From: Sipunculus nudus
Taxonomy: Eukaryota > Annelida > Sipuncula > Golfingiida > Sipunculidae
DNA length: 64,000 bases
Assembly (NCBI GenBank): GCA_026874595.1
Contig: CM049312.1
Coordinates: 50,531,429 to 50,595,428, forward strand
Direction of reading: 5' to 3'
Shown here: positions 44,824 through 56,144 of the stretch, piece by piece
How positions within the stretch are numbered: position 1 is the stretch's first letter
How the letters are laid out: each line of letters starts with the position of its first letter
Notes under the pieces: model-generated
What the model was told of the DNA's origin: nothing
Seen by the model: only the letters and a program-made list of their open reading frames with translations
Database searches by the model: none
Translations under genes and position numbers: made by a program

Positions 44824-45133
44824 CTGTCAAAATTGGTAGGCTATTATCAATAGATATATAAATTGGGCCATTGCTTTGAATTATAAACAGGTACTTTCAA
44901 AATGGTAATGTCTGTCTTTTAGTTTTTACATCTTTTATTCTGCAAGTATTGAATGCATGACGTTGAAGTAGTAAAAAGCCATGGAACTTTGTAAGTAATA
45001 AAGAAGACACAAGGTGTCATAATAAATTTAATGGGGTAAATAATACGGAACATGTTATTACAAAACGATATTTGCAACGCGTATACTTACTGGATCATTG
45101 CCTCCAAGTATAGTCATTTTCATACATAATTTT
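43544..45133. repeat. AT-rich sequence with (TA)n runs at 44609-44655, 44733-44780 and 44790-44820
   Basis: No gene is seen. Three long TA runs surround a stretch of about 75 bp bounded by GCGAAAG and CTTTCG, a weak inverted repeat. Confidence 0.6.
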
Positions 45134-45269
45134 TAGCTCAGCTGACTGAAAGTCATCTGAGCTATAGCGATCACTCTTTGTCCGTCGTCCGTCTGTCCGT
45201 CTGTCCGTCTGTCTGTCTGTCCGTCTGTCCGTCTGTCCGTCTGTCCGTCCGTTAACCAGGCACAAATCG

Positions 45270-47230
45270 TAACCGCTGGACCTAGAACCTTGTAACTTGG
45301 GATTCTGAGAGGTCCATAAAAAATCTCCTTGGAAACCAGAAATTAGGTCTCTGTTACCCATATCCTTCGAGCTATGTGGCCCCAAAGTACCCCCCAGAAA
45401 AGTCAAAAATTTCATACAAAAACTTCAATATCTCATTAACTACTTGACTGATGGTCATGATTTTTGGCATACATATTGATCATGAGATGTTACATCACTT
45501 CCTGCAGACTGGTGGCGCCACCTGTTTTTTTTTCGATTTTTTACGAATTTTTTTCTCTATTTTTGAGACCTTTAAAAATGTGAACATCTGTTAACAAGGC
45601 ACAAATCATAAAGACTGGACTTAGAATCTTAATTCTTGACACACTGAGAGGTCCATGAAAAATCTCCTTGGAAACCAGAAATTAGGTCTCTGTTACCCAT
45701 ATCCTTTGAGTTATGGGGCCCCAAAGTACCCCCCAGAATAGTAAAAAATTTCATACAAAAACTTCAATATCTCAATAACTACATCACTGATGGTCTTCAT
45801 TTTTGGCATACATATTGATCATGAGATGTTCGATCAGTTCCTGCAGACTGGTGGCGCCACCTGTACTGTTTGATTTTTTACGATTTTTTCCTCTATTTTT
45901 GAGACCTTTGAGGATGCTGTCATCTGTTAGAGTGGCACAAATCATAACGACTGGACCTAGAATCTTCATTTTCGACACACTGAGAGACCTATAAAAAGTC
46001 TCCATGGAAACCAGAAATTAGGTCTCTGTAACCCATATCCTACGACCTATGGGGCCAAAAATTACCCCCCAGAATAGTCAAAAATTTCATACAAAAACTT
46101 CAATATCTCATTAACTACATCACTGATGGTCATGATTTTCGACATACATATTGATCATGAGATGTTTCATCAGTTTGTGCAGACTGGTGGCGCCACCTGT
46201 ATTTTTCAATGTTCACGAATTGTTTTCTCCATTTTTGAGACCTTTAAGGATGTAGTTATCTGTCAACAGGGTACAAATAGTAACGACTGGACCTAGAATC
46301 TTCGTTCTTGACACACAGGGAGACCCATGATAAGTCTCCATGGAAACCTGAAATTTGGTCTCTGTTACCCATATCCTTTGAGCTATGGCACTCCAAAGTA
46401 CAGCTCAGAATAATGGAAAATTTGATACAAAAGCTTAAGTATCTGAACAACTAATGCAGAGATAACCATAATTGTTTGCATGGATATTGATCATGGAGTG
46501 TTTCATAAGTTTCTGCAGACTGGTGGCACCACCTGTATTTGTTCGGTTTTTTTTACAAAATTTTTCTGTATTTTTGAGACCTTTAAAGATATGAACATCT
46601 GTTAACAGGGCACAAATCATAAAAACTGGACCAAGAATCTTCATTCTTGACACACAGGGAGACCCATGAAAAGTCTCCATGGAAACTTGAAATTAGGTCT
46701 CTGTTACCCATATTCTTTAAGTTGTATGGGTCCAAAATACCCCCCCCCCCCCCCCCAGAATAATGGAAAATTTGATACAAAAACTGCAGTATTTCAATAA
46801 CTACAACACTGATGGTCATGATTTTCGGCATACATATTGATCATGAGCTGTTCCATCAGTTTCTGCAGACTGGGTGTGCCACCTCTATTTTTTTTTTTCA
46901 AATTTTTACGAATTTTTTTCTTTTTTTTGAGACCTTTAAAGATGTGGTTATCTGTCAACAGGGTACAAATCGCAACAACTGGACCTAGAATCTTCATTCT
47001 TGTCATGCAAGGAGGCCCATGAAAGGTGCCTGTGGAAACTTGAAATTAGGTCTCTGTTACCCATATCCTTCAAGCTATAGGACTCCGAAGTATCCCTCAG
47101 AATAATGGACAATTTGATACAAAAACTGAAGTATCTGAACAACTAATGCAGAGATCACCATGATTTTTTGAATGGATATTGACCATTAAGTGTTTTTATT
47201 AGTTTCTGCAGACTGGTGGAGCCACCTGTA
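45270..47230. repeat. About 337 bp tandem repeat (about 6 units) inside the family A element
   Basis: The order GGACCTAGAATCTTCATTCT, CTCCATGGAAACCTGAAATT, AGGTCTCTGTTACCCATATC, TGATGGTCATGATTTT, CTGCAGACTGGTGGCGCCAC recurs about every 337 bp. Recurring minus-strand frames of about 65-80 codons reflect the repeat. A poly-C run of about 16 lies at 46740-46756. Confidence 0.9.
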
Positions 47231-48290
47231 TTTTTGTATCCGCCAAAACGAAGTTTTGCGGATACTATGTTTTTGACCGAGTTCCTCCGCCGCCGCGGCG
47301 TTCGTTTCCAGAGAGCTCCTCGGAGACTAATGGACCGATTTTTCCCAAACTTACACCTATTATCGGGTCACATGTGAACTGGTGCCTAACCAATTTGCAT
47401 TGACCTCTGACCTTTCCTCTCTATCCAGTGTCCATTTGTGGGTCTGTTTCCACTCATAAACCCTCATATCTCGGGAACCGTTTGACCGATCAGGAAATAA
47501 AATTGATACAAATGTAGCCCTTGGATTGCTTTATAACATACACAAAAAATGGTGGCGCCACCTGTAACCATGTTTGCACAGTGTCCATCTGTTCATCTGC
47601 CTTGGGTTAAAATCACTCATATCTCTGCAGTGAATTGACTAATTCACCTGAAATTCGTCATGTGTATACATCCAGGATAGCTTTCTTGATTTTATGACAG
47701 GTGGCGCCACCTACGTTCACGTTCACACTGATGACATCCAAGCTTATATCTCGGGAACCGTTTGACCGATCAGGAAATAAAATTTATACAAATGTAGCCC
47801 TTTGATAGCTCTGTAATATACACAAAAAATGGTGGCGCCACCTGTAACAATGTTTGCACAGCGTCTGTATGTTAGTCTGCCGTGGCCTAAAATTACTCAT
47901 TTCTCTGTAGTGGATCGACATAACTGCCTAAAATTTTGCAGGTTTATACATCGTGGACAGCTTTCTTGATTTTATGACAGGTGGCGCCACTACATTCTAG
48001 TTAACGCTGGACACATCCAAGCTCATATCTCAGGAACCATTTGACCGATTGGGCCAAAATTGTGCATGTGTTTAGATCTCACATAGGTCTTTATCATACA
48101 CAAAACTGGAGGGGTTACCTGGAAAGATTTTTGCACAGTGTTTGTCTGTTTGTCTGCCATGGGCAAAAATTGCTCATATACATGTAGTGGTTTGACTTTT
48201 CTGCCTATAATTTTGCAGGTGTATACAACTTGGACAGCTTTCTGGATTTGTGGTAGGTGGCACAACCTACATACACATTTAGGCTGCAGA
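47231..48290. repeat. Hairpin plus about 285 bp tandem repeat (about 3-4 units)
   Basis: Opens with a strong hairpin, GTATCCGCCAAAAC-GAA-GTTTTGCGGATAC, then a CCGCCGCCGCGG run. Units then share TATCTCGGGAACCGTTTGAC, CACAAAAAATGGTGGCGCCA and TTTTATGACAGGTGGCGCCA. The last unit is diverged. Confidence 0.85.
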
Positions 48291-48590
48291 CATCCATGCT
48301 AATATGCAACATACCTCACTCTATTTCCCCTTGCCACTCAATCCATGCCTCACTATCTGATTTTGGCAGATACATGTAGTCACTTGTCGGTTACCCGTAT
48401 TCTAGTTTTAAAAGTTTACACATTTTTCTCTATTTTTGAGATATATAAATACAGACTAAATCTTGGCCTGTTGGTTAATCTGTTTGATGCTTCAGTTGAA
48501 TGGGTATATACTACCATTCTGATGATAAAATTTCCTTTTGCGAATCTCTTCCCAGTCAGCTGAGCGTCATGACCCATGGGTCACTTGTTT

Positions 48591-48851
48591 ACATATTTAT
48601 CTTTCCGTCCGCCCTCTTTGCCATTCAATTAAAAAATGGACTCCTCAACTGCTTTTTTCCAAGTAAACCTGTTGCAGCATGCAGTGTTACGTCGCCGTTA
48701 CTCCCCGCGTCGTGGCTATCATTCATTCTTGTGATGTACAGCTGTAATCTACATATTAATAGTAAAAAAATATTCATGTTATTCCCCGCATAAATTATAT
48801 AAAGTTCCCTCAGACAAACTAACAAAACACCCCTAAAAATAACTATTTTTC
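48591..48851. other. No gene seen
   Basis: Short stretch between the family A element and the dispersed repeat. No coding signal. Confidence 0.4.
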
Positions 48852-48968
48852 TGGCCAGACGTTGTTGTCCGCAAATCGGGCCGCACGCGGTTTAGGCACT
48901 TGCTAAAGCAGTCGAAACTGCGTGCACGTAGGCGTGCACGCGTTTTAGGCAGTCCCGTGGCTTGCTCC
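48852..48968. repeat. Short dispersed repeat, copy 2 (inverted partner of 43275-43430)
   Basis: CAGACGTTGTTGTCCGC, GCACTTGCTAAAGCAGTCG and GCGTGCACGCGTTTTAGGCA read as the reverse complement of the copy near 43300-43430. Similarity stops at about 48968, where candidate BEL/Pao leader sequence begins. Confidence 0.75.
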
Positions 48969-48983
48969 CTGTTGAGCTATGTT

Positions 48984-49760
48984 TGTTATGTCATGGATCA
49001 TATCACACAGGGTAATGACCAGAGGTCACTGTGTACAGACACTATAATCATGTGACAGTTAGGTCATTTCCTGTTTGTAAGACCAAAGCAGCATGGCAGT
49101 ATGACCAGAGCTCCTTGTAACCTTGTGTACCCTTAGGCAGAGCCCACACAGAGTTTCCAACCGTGTTCCGTGTTCCGTGTACCGTGTTCCATTTCAACGT
49201 CTTACGTTCCAAGTGGCAATTGTTATCATCGAGACACCATAGTATGCCAGCCATTATAAGGAACATATGTGTGCTATTGTACAACGATTCAACGTCTATT
49301 CAACGTGTTAGAGCATATTACAAAAGAAAGATGGAACTTAAGGAATATAGTCTTGGTCTCTGTGTTATTGTGTGGCAAAAGGATTATACCAGTGTGTGTG
49401 TTGAAACGTCCTAACGCAACTGCACCAACATTAGTTTGGAAACTCTCTTGGCTCAGTGTTATAGTGACCGATGTAATGAGACTGTAGCCAAGTAGTTCGT
49501 CCATGTGACTCATACAGTATCTATATGTGCAAGAATCAAAACGGACTACCGTTATAACAATGAACATGTACACAAAACCGTCTGCTATACTGCATGCTTA
49601 AAATGCTATGATATGCATTTAAGTGAACGCAACCCTGTGAACAAATGATCGTCAGTTTGAATTTTATGTGTCTCACTTCTTGTTGCATAATACAGAGACC
49701 TCTACGTCTGTGCATACAAGTTAAGTCTTCTGGTGATTTGTGATTGTGATATATTCTATC
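48984..49760 (+). other. Candidate BEL/Pao 5' LTR and leader
   Basis: Lies just upstream of the BEL/Pao gag and begins TGTTATGTCATGG, compatible with an LTR start (TG). A CCGTGTTCCGTGT-type short repeat lies near 49160-49190. I cannot place the LTR end or a primer binding site, and no 3' LTR exists here to compare with. The role is inferred from position alone. Confidence 0.35.
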
Positions 49761-50165
49761 ATGGATGGTACAGCCAGTGTTCATGACAAGGTTAGCAGTT
49801 CTCCTGATATGATTCAACCTGGACTATCTACTACAGATCGTGACTCTTCCCGAACAAGAACTATGACGGATAAGGGTCGGACAGAAATGCAACGTATATT
49901 AAAAAACAGACAAACAGCTGCCTTAGCAGCAGTCACAAAAAAGCGAAATGAACTCTCAAAATTTATGTCGGATGTAAATAATTTGCATCTAGTTAAATCG
50001 GGCCTTGATAGCTTGAATGAAATGTTTCTTAGTTATCAACAGTGTTACATAGCCCATTTTGATGTGTTAACCTCTGTAGACGAACAAGACTCTGAAAGTA
50101 GGCGTTTCGATGAAAAAGAAGCTTCAGTTTTACAATTTCAGGACATGAAATGTCTGAACAAATAG
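49761..50165 (+). pseudogene. BEL/Pao gag, N-terminal frame
   Basis: Reads MDGTASVHDKVSSS and then a helical region (MQRILKNRQTAALAAVTKKR, LNEMFLSYQQCY), typical of BEL/Pao gag N-termini. Next to its stop the downstream frame takes over, in a different phase, at about 50150 (MSEQIEGS). This suggests a single-base frameshift near 50145 that separates it from the main gag-protease frame. Confidence 0.7.
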
Positions 50166-52594
50166 AGGGTTCTGTGGTTGTGTCTCATCAGTCACATTGG
50201 TCCACTACTAGTGCTAGGTCTTCAGCTGCATCTGCTCGTGCTAGAGAGAAGGCAAAGTTAGCAGCCTTAATGGTAGAGCGTGATACTCTGGCAGAACGCC
50301 ATGCGCTGGAAGCGAAAACTAGACAGCTTAATTTAGATATTGAAATAGCTAAAACTCAAGCTAGAGAAAATGTTTTTGCTGAGGCAGAACTGATGGAAAC
50401 ACATCAAAACACCCTGCCACCCAAAAGTAATACTCTGAAAAAATCTTCAGAGCCCTCAGCAGCGCAAGCAAATACTGTTAATACTGTGACTTCTAGGAAT
50501 ATGCATGTGCCGCCATCTGTATCCCCCCCTGTAAATCCAGCATCTCATATTGAAGGCATTGATACTAGTTCACCGATAGGACATAGAACAACAGCTCTTG
50601 ATCCTGCTGCTGAAATATTCACTCCCAAACCGCTGCTAAGTGATTCAGTTAGGCAGAAAGCTATCAGCTCAAGCCAATACCAGGATCAACAGATGGTAGG
50701 CATTTGTCAGCAGCTTTCCACTGCTTCTACATTACCCCAAATGGAAGTTCCAAAGTTCAAGGGTGACGTCATGGAGTACAACGCATTCATCATGGCCTTT
50801 GATACCAGAATAGCTTCGCGGGCGTCCAACGATGCCGACAGATTGTACTATCTGGATCAGCACCTTCAAGACGATCCTAAATCCCTAATAGGTGGTTGCT
50901 TGTATATGGAACCAAGTATAGGTTACCTCACAGCCAGGTCGTTACTCCATAAAGAATATGGTGACCCTTACAAAATCTCCATGGCGCATGTCAATAAGTT
51001 GTTGAAATGGCCTCAAATAAAGTATGATGATTGTCTCTCGCTGAGGCATTTGGCACATTTCTTGGTTAAATGCCTGAACGCGTCGAAGACAATGCCTCAC
51101 ATGGAAGTGCTTCATCATGCTCCTAACATGCAGGCTATTGTGTGTAAACTTCCAACATACTTGCAGAACAAGTGGTGTGACAAAGCAACAAATGTCAAAC
51201 GTGAAAGTGCAAGAGTTACTACATTCACAGACCTTGTAAGTTTTGTTCAACAAGCAGCTGAAGCTGCTAGTGATCCTGTCTATAGCAGAGAAGCATTGAG
51301 AAAGAGTGATGCACAATTTAAGTCCACAGGCAGGACATCCTCCAGTTATAAACAAACTTCTCACAAACAGAAAAGCTCAAGTTTTGCTACGTCTGTGAAC
51401 ACCAGTGGTAGTATGAAACAAGATCAAACTACGGTAAGGCATAAAGATGTAAAGAAACATAAAGTGCCCTGTATCTTATGCCAGAAAGAACATGATCTTG
51501 ATGAGTGTGATGAATTCTTGAAAAAGGATCTCACAGAGAGACGAAATTTTTTGAAAGACAAGCGTGCTTGTTTTGGGTGCTATGGGCTAAATCATATATC
51601 CAAAGGATGTACACGTAAACACACATGTAAACAGTGCGGAAAGAGACATCCAACAGCACTACATGATGAAGCGTTCATTGCTACAAGAACTGTGGCAAAC
51701 ACAGTTCCAGCCATTGAAGATAATAATAACATTGCAAGTTCTAACGTGTTACAGAGCACTTGTAATGCCACGGACGCTGACTCCAGAATACTACATGAGA
51801 TCCTTCCTGTTAAGATATGGCAAAAAGGCAGTAAACAGGTTGTATCAACTTATGCCCTTTATGATAACGGAAGCAGTGGGTGTTTCATTACAGACGAACT
51901 GAAGTCGAAACTAGGTGCCAGTGGTAATGAAGTCACACTACAATTACGGACAATGCACGGGCTTTCTTGCGTTAAGACGAGCGCAATCAATGATCTAATT
52001 GTCTCTGATTGGTCAGGTGGGAACCCAATACAACTGCCAAGGACCTATCAGAGAAAAGAGATACCTGTTGACCATCAAAACATTCCGCGCCCCGAAGTCC
52101 TTAGTAAGTGGCCACACATGAAAGACGTTGTTCAAAAGATCCCAAAATATATACCAAATATGGACATAGGCCTTCTTGTGGGTAGTAATTGTCCAGCTGC
52201 CCTAGAACCAATACAGGTAATACCTACTCAAGGCGATGGACCATTTGCTGCGAAGTTACGTCATGGTTGGACTGTGAACGGCCCAATACGTATACAATCT
52301 AATGCAGAGACTGTCACTTGTAGTCGAATCCTTGTGAGAGAAGTCGAGCATACAAAGGAGCTCATTTCTCCTACTACAGTTTTGAGATTACTTGAACTTG
52401 ATTTCAATGAGAAACCAACAAAACAGCCAGGTGAACGAAGCCTCTCACAAGATGACATTCATTTCTTGGCTAAAGATGATCAAGGTATTCATATGTCAGA
52501 TGGCCACTATGAAGTACCCCTACCATTTCGCAACGTGAATGTCATCATGCCTAACAATAAGGAGCAAGATATCAAACGTGCACAATGGCAGTAA
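50150..52594 (+). pseudogene. BEL/Pao gag (capsid, zinc knuckles) and aspartic protease
   Basis: 814 codons. A coiled-coil N-terminus (AREKAKLAALMVERDTLAER) leads into the capsid domain (LPQMEVPKFKGDVMEYNAFI, LKWPQIKYDD), known as DUF1759. Zinc-binding CILCQKEHDLDEC, CFGCYGLNHISKGC and CKQCGKRHPTALH follow at about residues 440-505. The protease domain (DUF1758/A17 type) reads YALYDNGSSGCFITDEL, with Asn where the catalytic Asp-x-Gly-Ser would give D-T/S-G: YDNGSS keeps the Asp-Asn-Gly form usual in this group. GLLVGSNCPAALEP follows. The frame ends at a TAA within the spacer before the reverse transcriptase, where intact relatives read through. Confidence 0.88.
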
Positions 52595-54362
52595 AGGAAA
52601 ATGCTCCGAAATGACAAGTAACGAGAAGACTATGTGGCCTTTATCAACAACCTACTAAAGCAAGGTTATGCTCGAAAAGTCCCAAATGATTGTGTGGAAA
52701 CAGATACAGGGAAGGTTTGGTACCTCCCACATCATGGGGTATACCACCCTAAAAACCTAACAAGATACGGGTGGTCTTTGACTGCAGTGCAACTTTTGAT
52801 GGAACATCCCTAAACGATCGGCTACTGCAAGGTCCTGATCTGACCAATTCTCTCATTGGAGTCTTGACCAGATTCAGAGAGGAACAGATAGTATTCATTG
52901 GAGACGTGGAAGCAATGTTCCACCAAGTACACATTCCTCATAGCCAGTGCAATTTCTTACGCATTCTGTGGTGGCCAGATGGCGACCTAGGTAAGGATCT
53001 CCATGAATATCAAATGACTGTTCACCTGTTTGGGGCCGTATCCTCCCCCAGCGTATGCAATTATGCACTGAGAAAAATTACTGAGGACTTCAGTCTGAAA
53101 CCATCAGTTGCTCACACAATCAAACGAAATTTCTATGTCGATGACTGTCTCAAGTCTGTAGCTACTGAACAAGAGGCTATTACGGTAATACAGGACTTGC
53201 GTTCTGCTTGCAAAGCAGGCGGGTTTAACCTAACCAAATTTGTTAGCAACAGTCGAAGCGTTCTTGAATCTATTCCTCCAGCAGACAGGGCTAAGGAGTT
53301 ACAAGCTTTCGACCTTGACCGTGACGAATTGTCAGTCGAACGCACTCTAGGCATTCAGTGGTGCATATCAACAGATCAGTTCGGTTTCTCGTTTATCCTC
53401 AATTCTAAATCAGCAACAAGAAGGGGGATTTTGTCCATTGTGTCTTCTGTCTTTGATCCGCTGGGCTTTATTGCACCCTTCATCTTACCAGCAAAGAAAC
53501 TCCTTCAAGATCTATGCAAAGAACAAAACTTAGGTTGGGATGACGAGATATCAGAGCAATACCAAGTACGCTGGCAAAGATGGTTAGGAGAACTAACGTC
53601 ACTGGGGAAAATGTGACGTAGATGTATAATACGAAACGGTTTTGGACCTATTGCCTCTAGGCAGCTTCACGTATTCTCAGATGCCAGTACAATTGGCTAT
53701 GCCTCTGTAGCGTAGCTTATCTACGGCTTTGAAACACTGAAGGCAAAATCCACTGCTCCTTTCTATTAGGGAAAGCCAGGCTAGCTCCTGTTCAACCAGT
53801 TAGATACCACGCTTAGAGCTTACAGCTGCTGTATTGTCAGTACATATAGGTCAGATGATGCTAAATGAACTGGATAACAAACCAGACAAGGTAGTGTACC
53901 ATACGGACTCTACTACAGTACTACACTATATTAGAAATAACAAGAAACGATTCCCTGTTTTTGTTTCAAACAGAGTACGTGTGATCAGAGATTTTTCTGA
54001 GCCAAGCCAATGGAGATTCGTAGCAACTGAAAACAATCCTGCTGACGACGGATCTCGAGGTGTCAATGGCTACCAGATGTTAGAACGGAAAAGCTGGATC
54101 CAGGGACCAGAATTTCTGAGGTCAGCCGAGGAGAAATGGCCAAAACAGCCTGAGCCACCGCATTTTATGTGCCCTGATGATAATGGAGATGAACATACAG
54201 TCAACACAGCTGTAACATCAGTAAATGAAAAAATCAAGCCATTGGACAGGTTAATTCAACACTTTTCTGACTGGTATCGTCTCAAGAAAGCAGTAGCCTA
54301 TTACCTGAGACTTCGGCAAATATTACATAATAAGCAACGCTGCTTACCTAGGCCAGGTGACA
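52595..54362 (+). pseudogene. BEL/Pao reverse transcriptase and RNase H, broken
   Basis: After the TAA at 52592 the frame continues with KMLRNDK, a TAA where a tyrosine is expected, REDYVAFINNLLKQGYARKV and VWYLPHHGVYHP. It then shifts frame near 52760. From 52771 to 53616 it reads [35 protein letters not shown], the catalytic [10 protein letters not shown] and [19 protein letters not shown], the Pao signature. RNase H is disrupted between 53617 and 53833 (LHVFSDASTIGYA visible). It resumes at 53834 with YHTDSTTVLHYIRN and ENNPADDGSRG. Motif residues are present but at least two stops and two frameshifts make it non-functional. Confidence 0.9.
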
Positions 54363-54364
54363 CC

Positions 54365-54560
54365 AAGGGGCAAGTTCAAGAATAAAGAACATGATAAGTG
54401 GCAAGTTAAGAATAACGGACAAGATAAGGGGCAAGTTCAAGGATAATGGGGATGATAAGGGGCAAGTTCAAGGATAAGGGACAAGATAAAGTGTAAGTTC
54501 AAGATTAAGGGACAGGTCCAAGAATAAGGGGCAAGTTCAAGAATAAGTCCACTCGCCCAC
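54365..54560. repeat. About 30 bp minisatellite, second locus
   Basis: AAGGGGCAAGTTCAAGAATA units, the same as 42935-43185. It begins exactly where the BEL/Pao integrase region stops. Confidence 0.9.
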
Positions 54561-54821
54561 AAAGTTCATTCAAACCTTGATATGAATAAATAAAATGTTT
54601 ATATGATAAGTGAAAAAATATTAAAAAATAAATCTCAATATTTTTTTCTCAACGTGAATATTGAAATTAGCCATTCAATATTTCTAAACCGAAGCAACAA
54701 ACTGTAAATAAAATATGTGAATGCCACTAACATTATTTTGGTGAATTAGTCAGTCTCAGCATTTTTATATCTATTAAACTGCTATTAAGTCTGCTTCAAC
54801 ATTTCTTCTAAATAAGAGCAT

Positions 54822-54889
<68 letters not shown>

Positions 54890-55548
54890 CTCAGATGGAT
54901 GCTGATCAGAAAAACGCCATCATGATTCAAGTTTCATTTCTATAATACACCCAAACACTGTTTAATTTCTCATAGTGTAATGCTTTGATTTATTATAGCT
55001 TGAAGATAATAGGCGTAGCCAATTTACAGTTAGGCGTCCTTCATATTGCAAGGACTACCTTCAGAAAGATGCCTTATTACAAATTATATTTCTGTAATAT
55101 GTTCATGATATTTGCCATATACTGTATAATTTAAGATTTCAGTCAAGTTGAATGGGCCTATTGGCAATCATCAATCGTGCATGATTATCAGTGAACCCCT
55201 TCCACCATATACACCTGTATTTCAATAAGTATCACTGCGTGGTCTACAGCCCCTTTATTTCATGTTCAATCTTAGTAGGACCTTGATCCCTGAACAAACA
55301 CGGCATGAGGCTCACCCACGGATACAAAAAGCACGTGTGTGGGAAGGCTTCAAAGAGCCACATAATTATTAAGCATACTGAGGCTATAACATAACAGTAC
55401 TATAAAGATGTTTGAAGTGAAATATTACTCACATGCTTGTGGACTGTGTAAACTGGTTTGTCACCACAGAGTCCCTTATATACAGACTAAACTTGTCAAT
55501 AATTTGTGTAATTATTCAAGCATAGGCACTGTATGTTCAGATCAATCC

Positions 55549-55606
<58 letters not shown>

Positions 55607-56002
55607 GGCAGCTGAAGGAGGAAGACCGAATTGGAAACAATAGTGAGGCAACAAAAGCTGCGAATACAGTGTTTTGAATCATCATGGCACAAGGACGAAA
55701 AGCAGGGAATCACTGTTAGGTTTTTAATTAATGTACATATTTTATTTATGATTTATTTTTATTTTTCTACTTCTTACACTAGTAGTATTAATAAACCTTA
55801 TTTTTATGTTAATGTAATGAAATTTTACAGGGCGATTATTAGAAAGATCTAGTTTAATTTCTATAACTGGATTGAGCCCATTGTTCATCATCTATTCAAC
55901 GCAGCATCATCTGCACATATAACATTGTTATCATGTAAAAAACATGAAGGAAGTCGGCCCAGCTAGTTCTCCATAACTGTTAGGGATACTATTGCGAAAT
56001 TG
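54561..56002. repeat. AT-rich sequence with (TA)n at 54824-54888 and 55553-55602, no gene
   Basis: Two long TA runs. Reading frames of 70-90 codons run across the TA repeats and have no coding character. Confidence 0.6.
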
Positions 56003-56026
56003 TCTCTCTTTCTCACTCTCTCTCTT

Positions 56027-56083
<57 letters not shown>

Positions 56084-56084
56084 A
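56003..56084. repeat. (CT)n then (CA)n microsatellite
   Basis: A CT-rich run with TTTCT interruptions passes into eight or so CA units, just before the 48 bp satellite. Confidence 0.95.
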
Positions 56085-56144
56085 ACGCACTGATGAACTG
56101 GATGAAGGGGCATGCTGATCGAGCTGCTGCGGCACTTGGAGATA

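Larger units (their letters stand above)
45134..48590 (-). mobile_element. Hairpin-ended tandem-core element, 3.5 kb copy (family A, inverted)
   Basis: The left edge is the hairpin AGCTCAGCTGACT-GAAA-GTCATCTGAGCT, followed by CTATAGCGATCACTCTTTGT and a CCGTCTGT microsatellite (45180-45250). The right edge is CAGCTGAGCGTCATGACCCA followed by TGGGTCACTTGTTT. These are the inverse of the ends at 21088-21630 and 31131-32990. The interior holds two different tandem arrays, and a GTATCC-type hairpin at 47231 suggests a second element is nested or fused. No protein is encoded. Confidence 0.65.
49761..54362 (+). mobile_element. BEL/Pao LTR retrotransposon, 3'-truncated and decayed
   Basis: Gag, aspartic protease, reverse transcriptase and RNase H regions lie in BEL/Pao order on the plus strand. 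The integrase core and 3' LTR are missing, because the sequence changes at about 54363 from the start of the integrase region (LRLRQILHNKQ) to a minisatellite. Several frameshifts and stops are present. It could still supply transcripts but not a full replication cycle. Confidence 0.9.

Noticed and set aside
45134-48590. Canonical Helitron
   Set aside because: No CTRR end after the hairpin, no 5' TC start that I can fix, and no Rep/helicase coding sequence; left as a hairpin-ended non-autonomous element.
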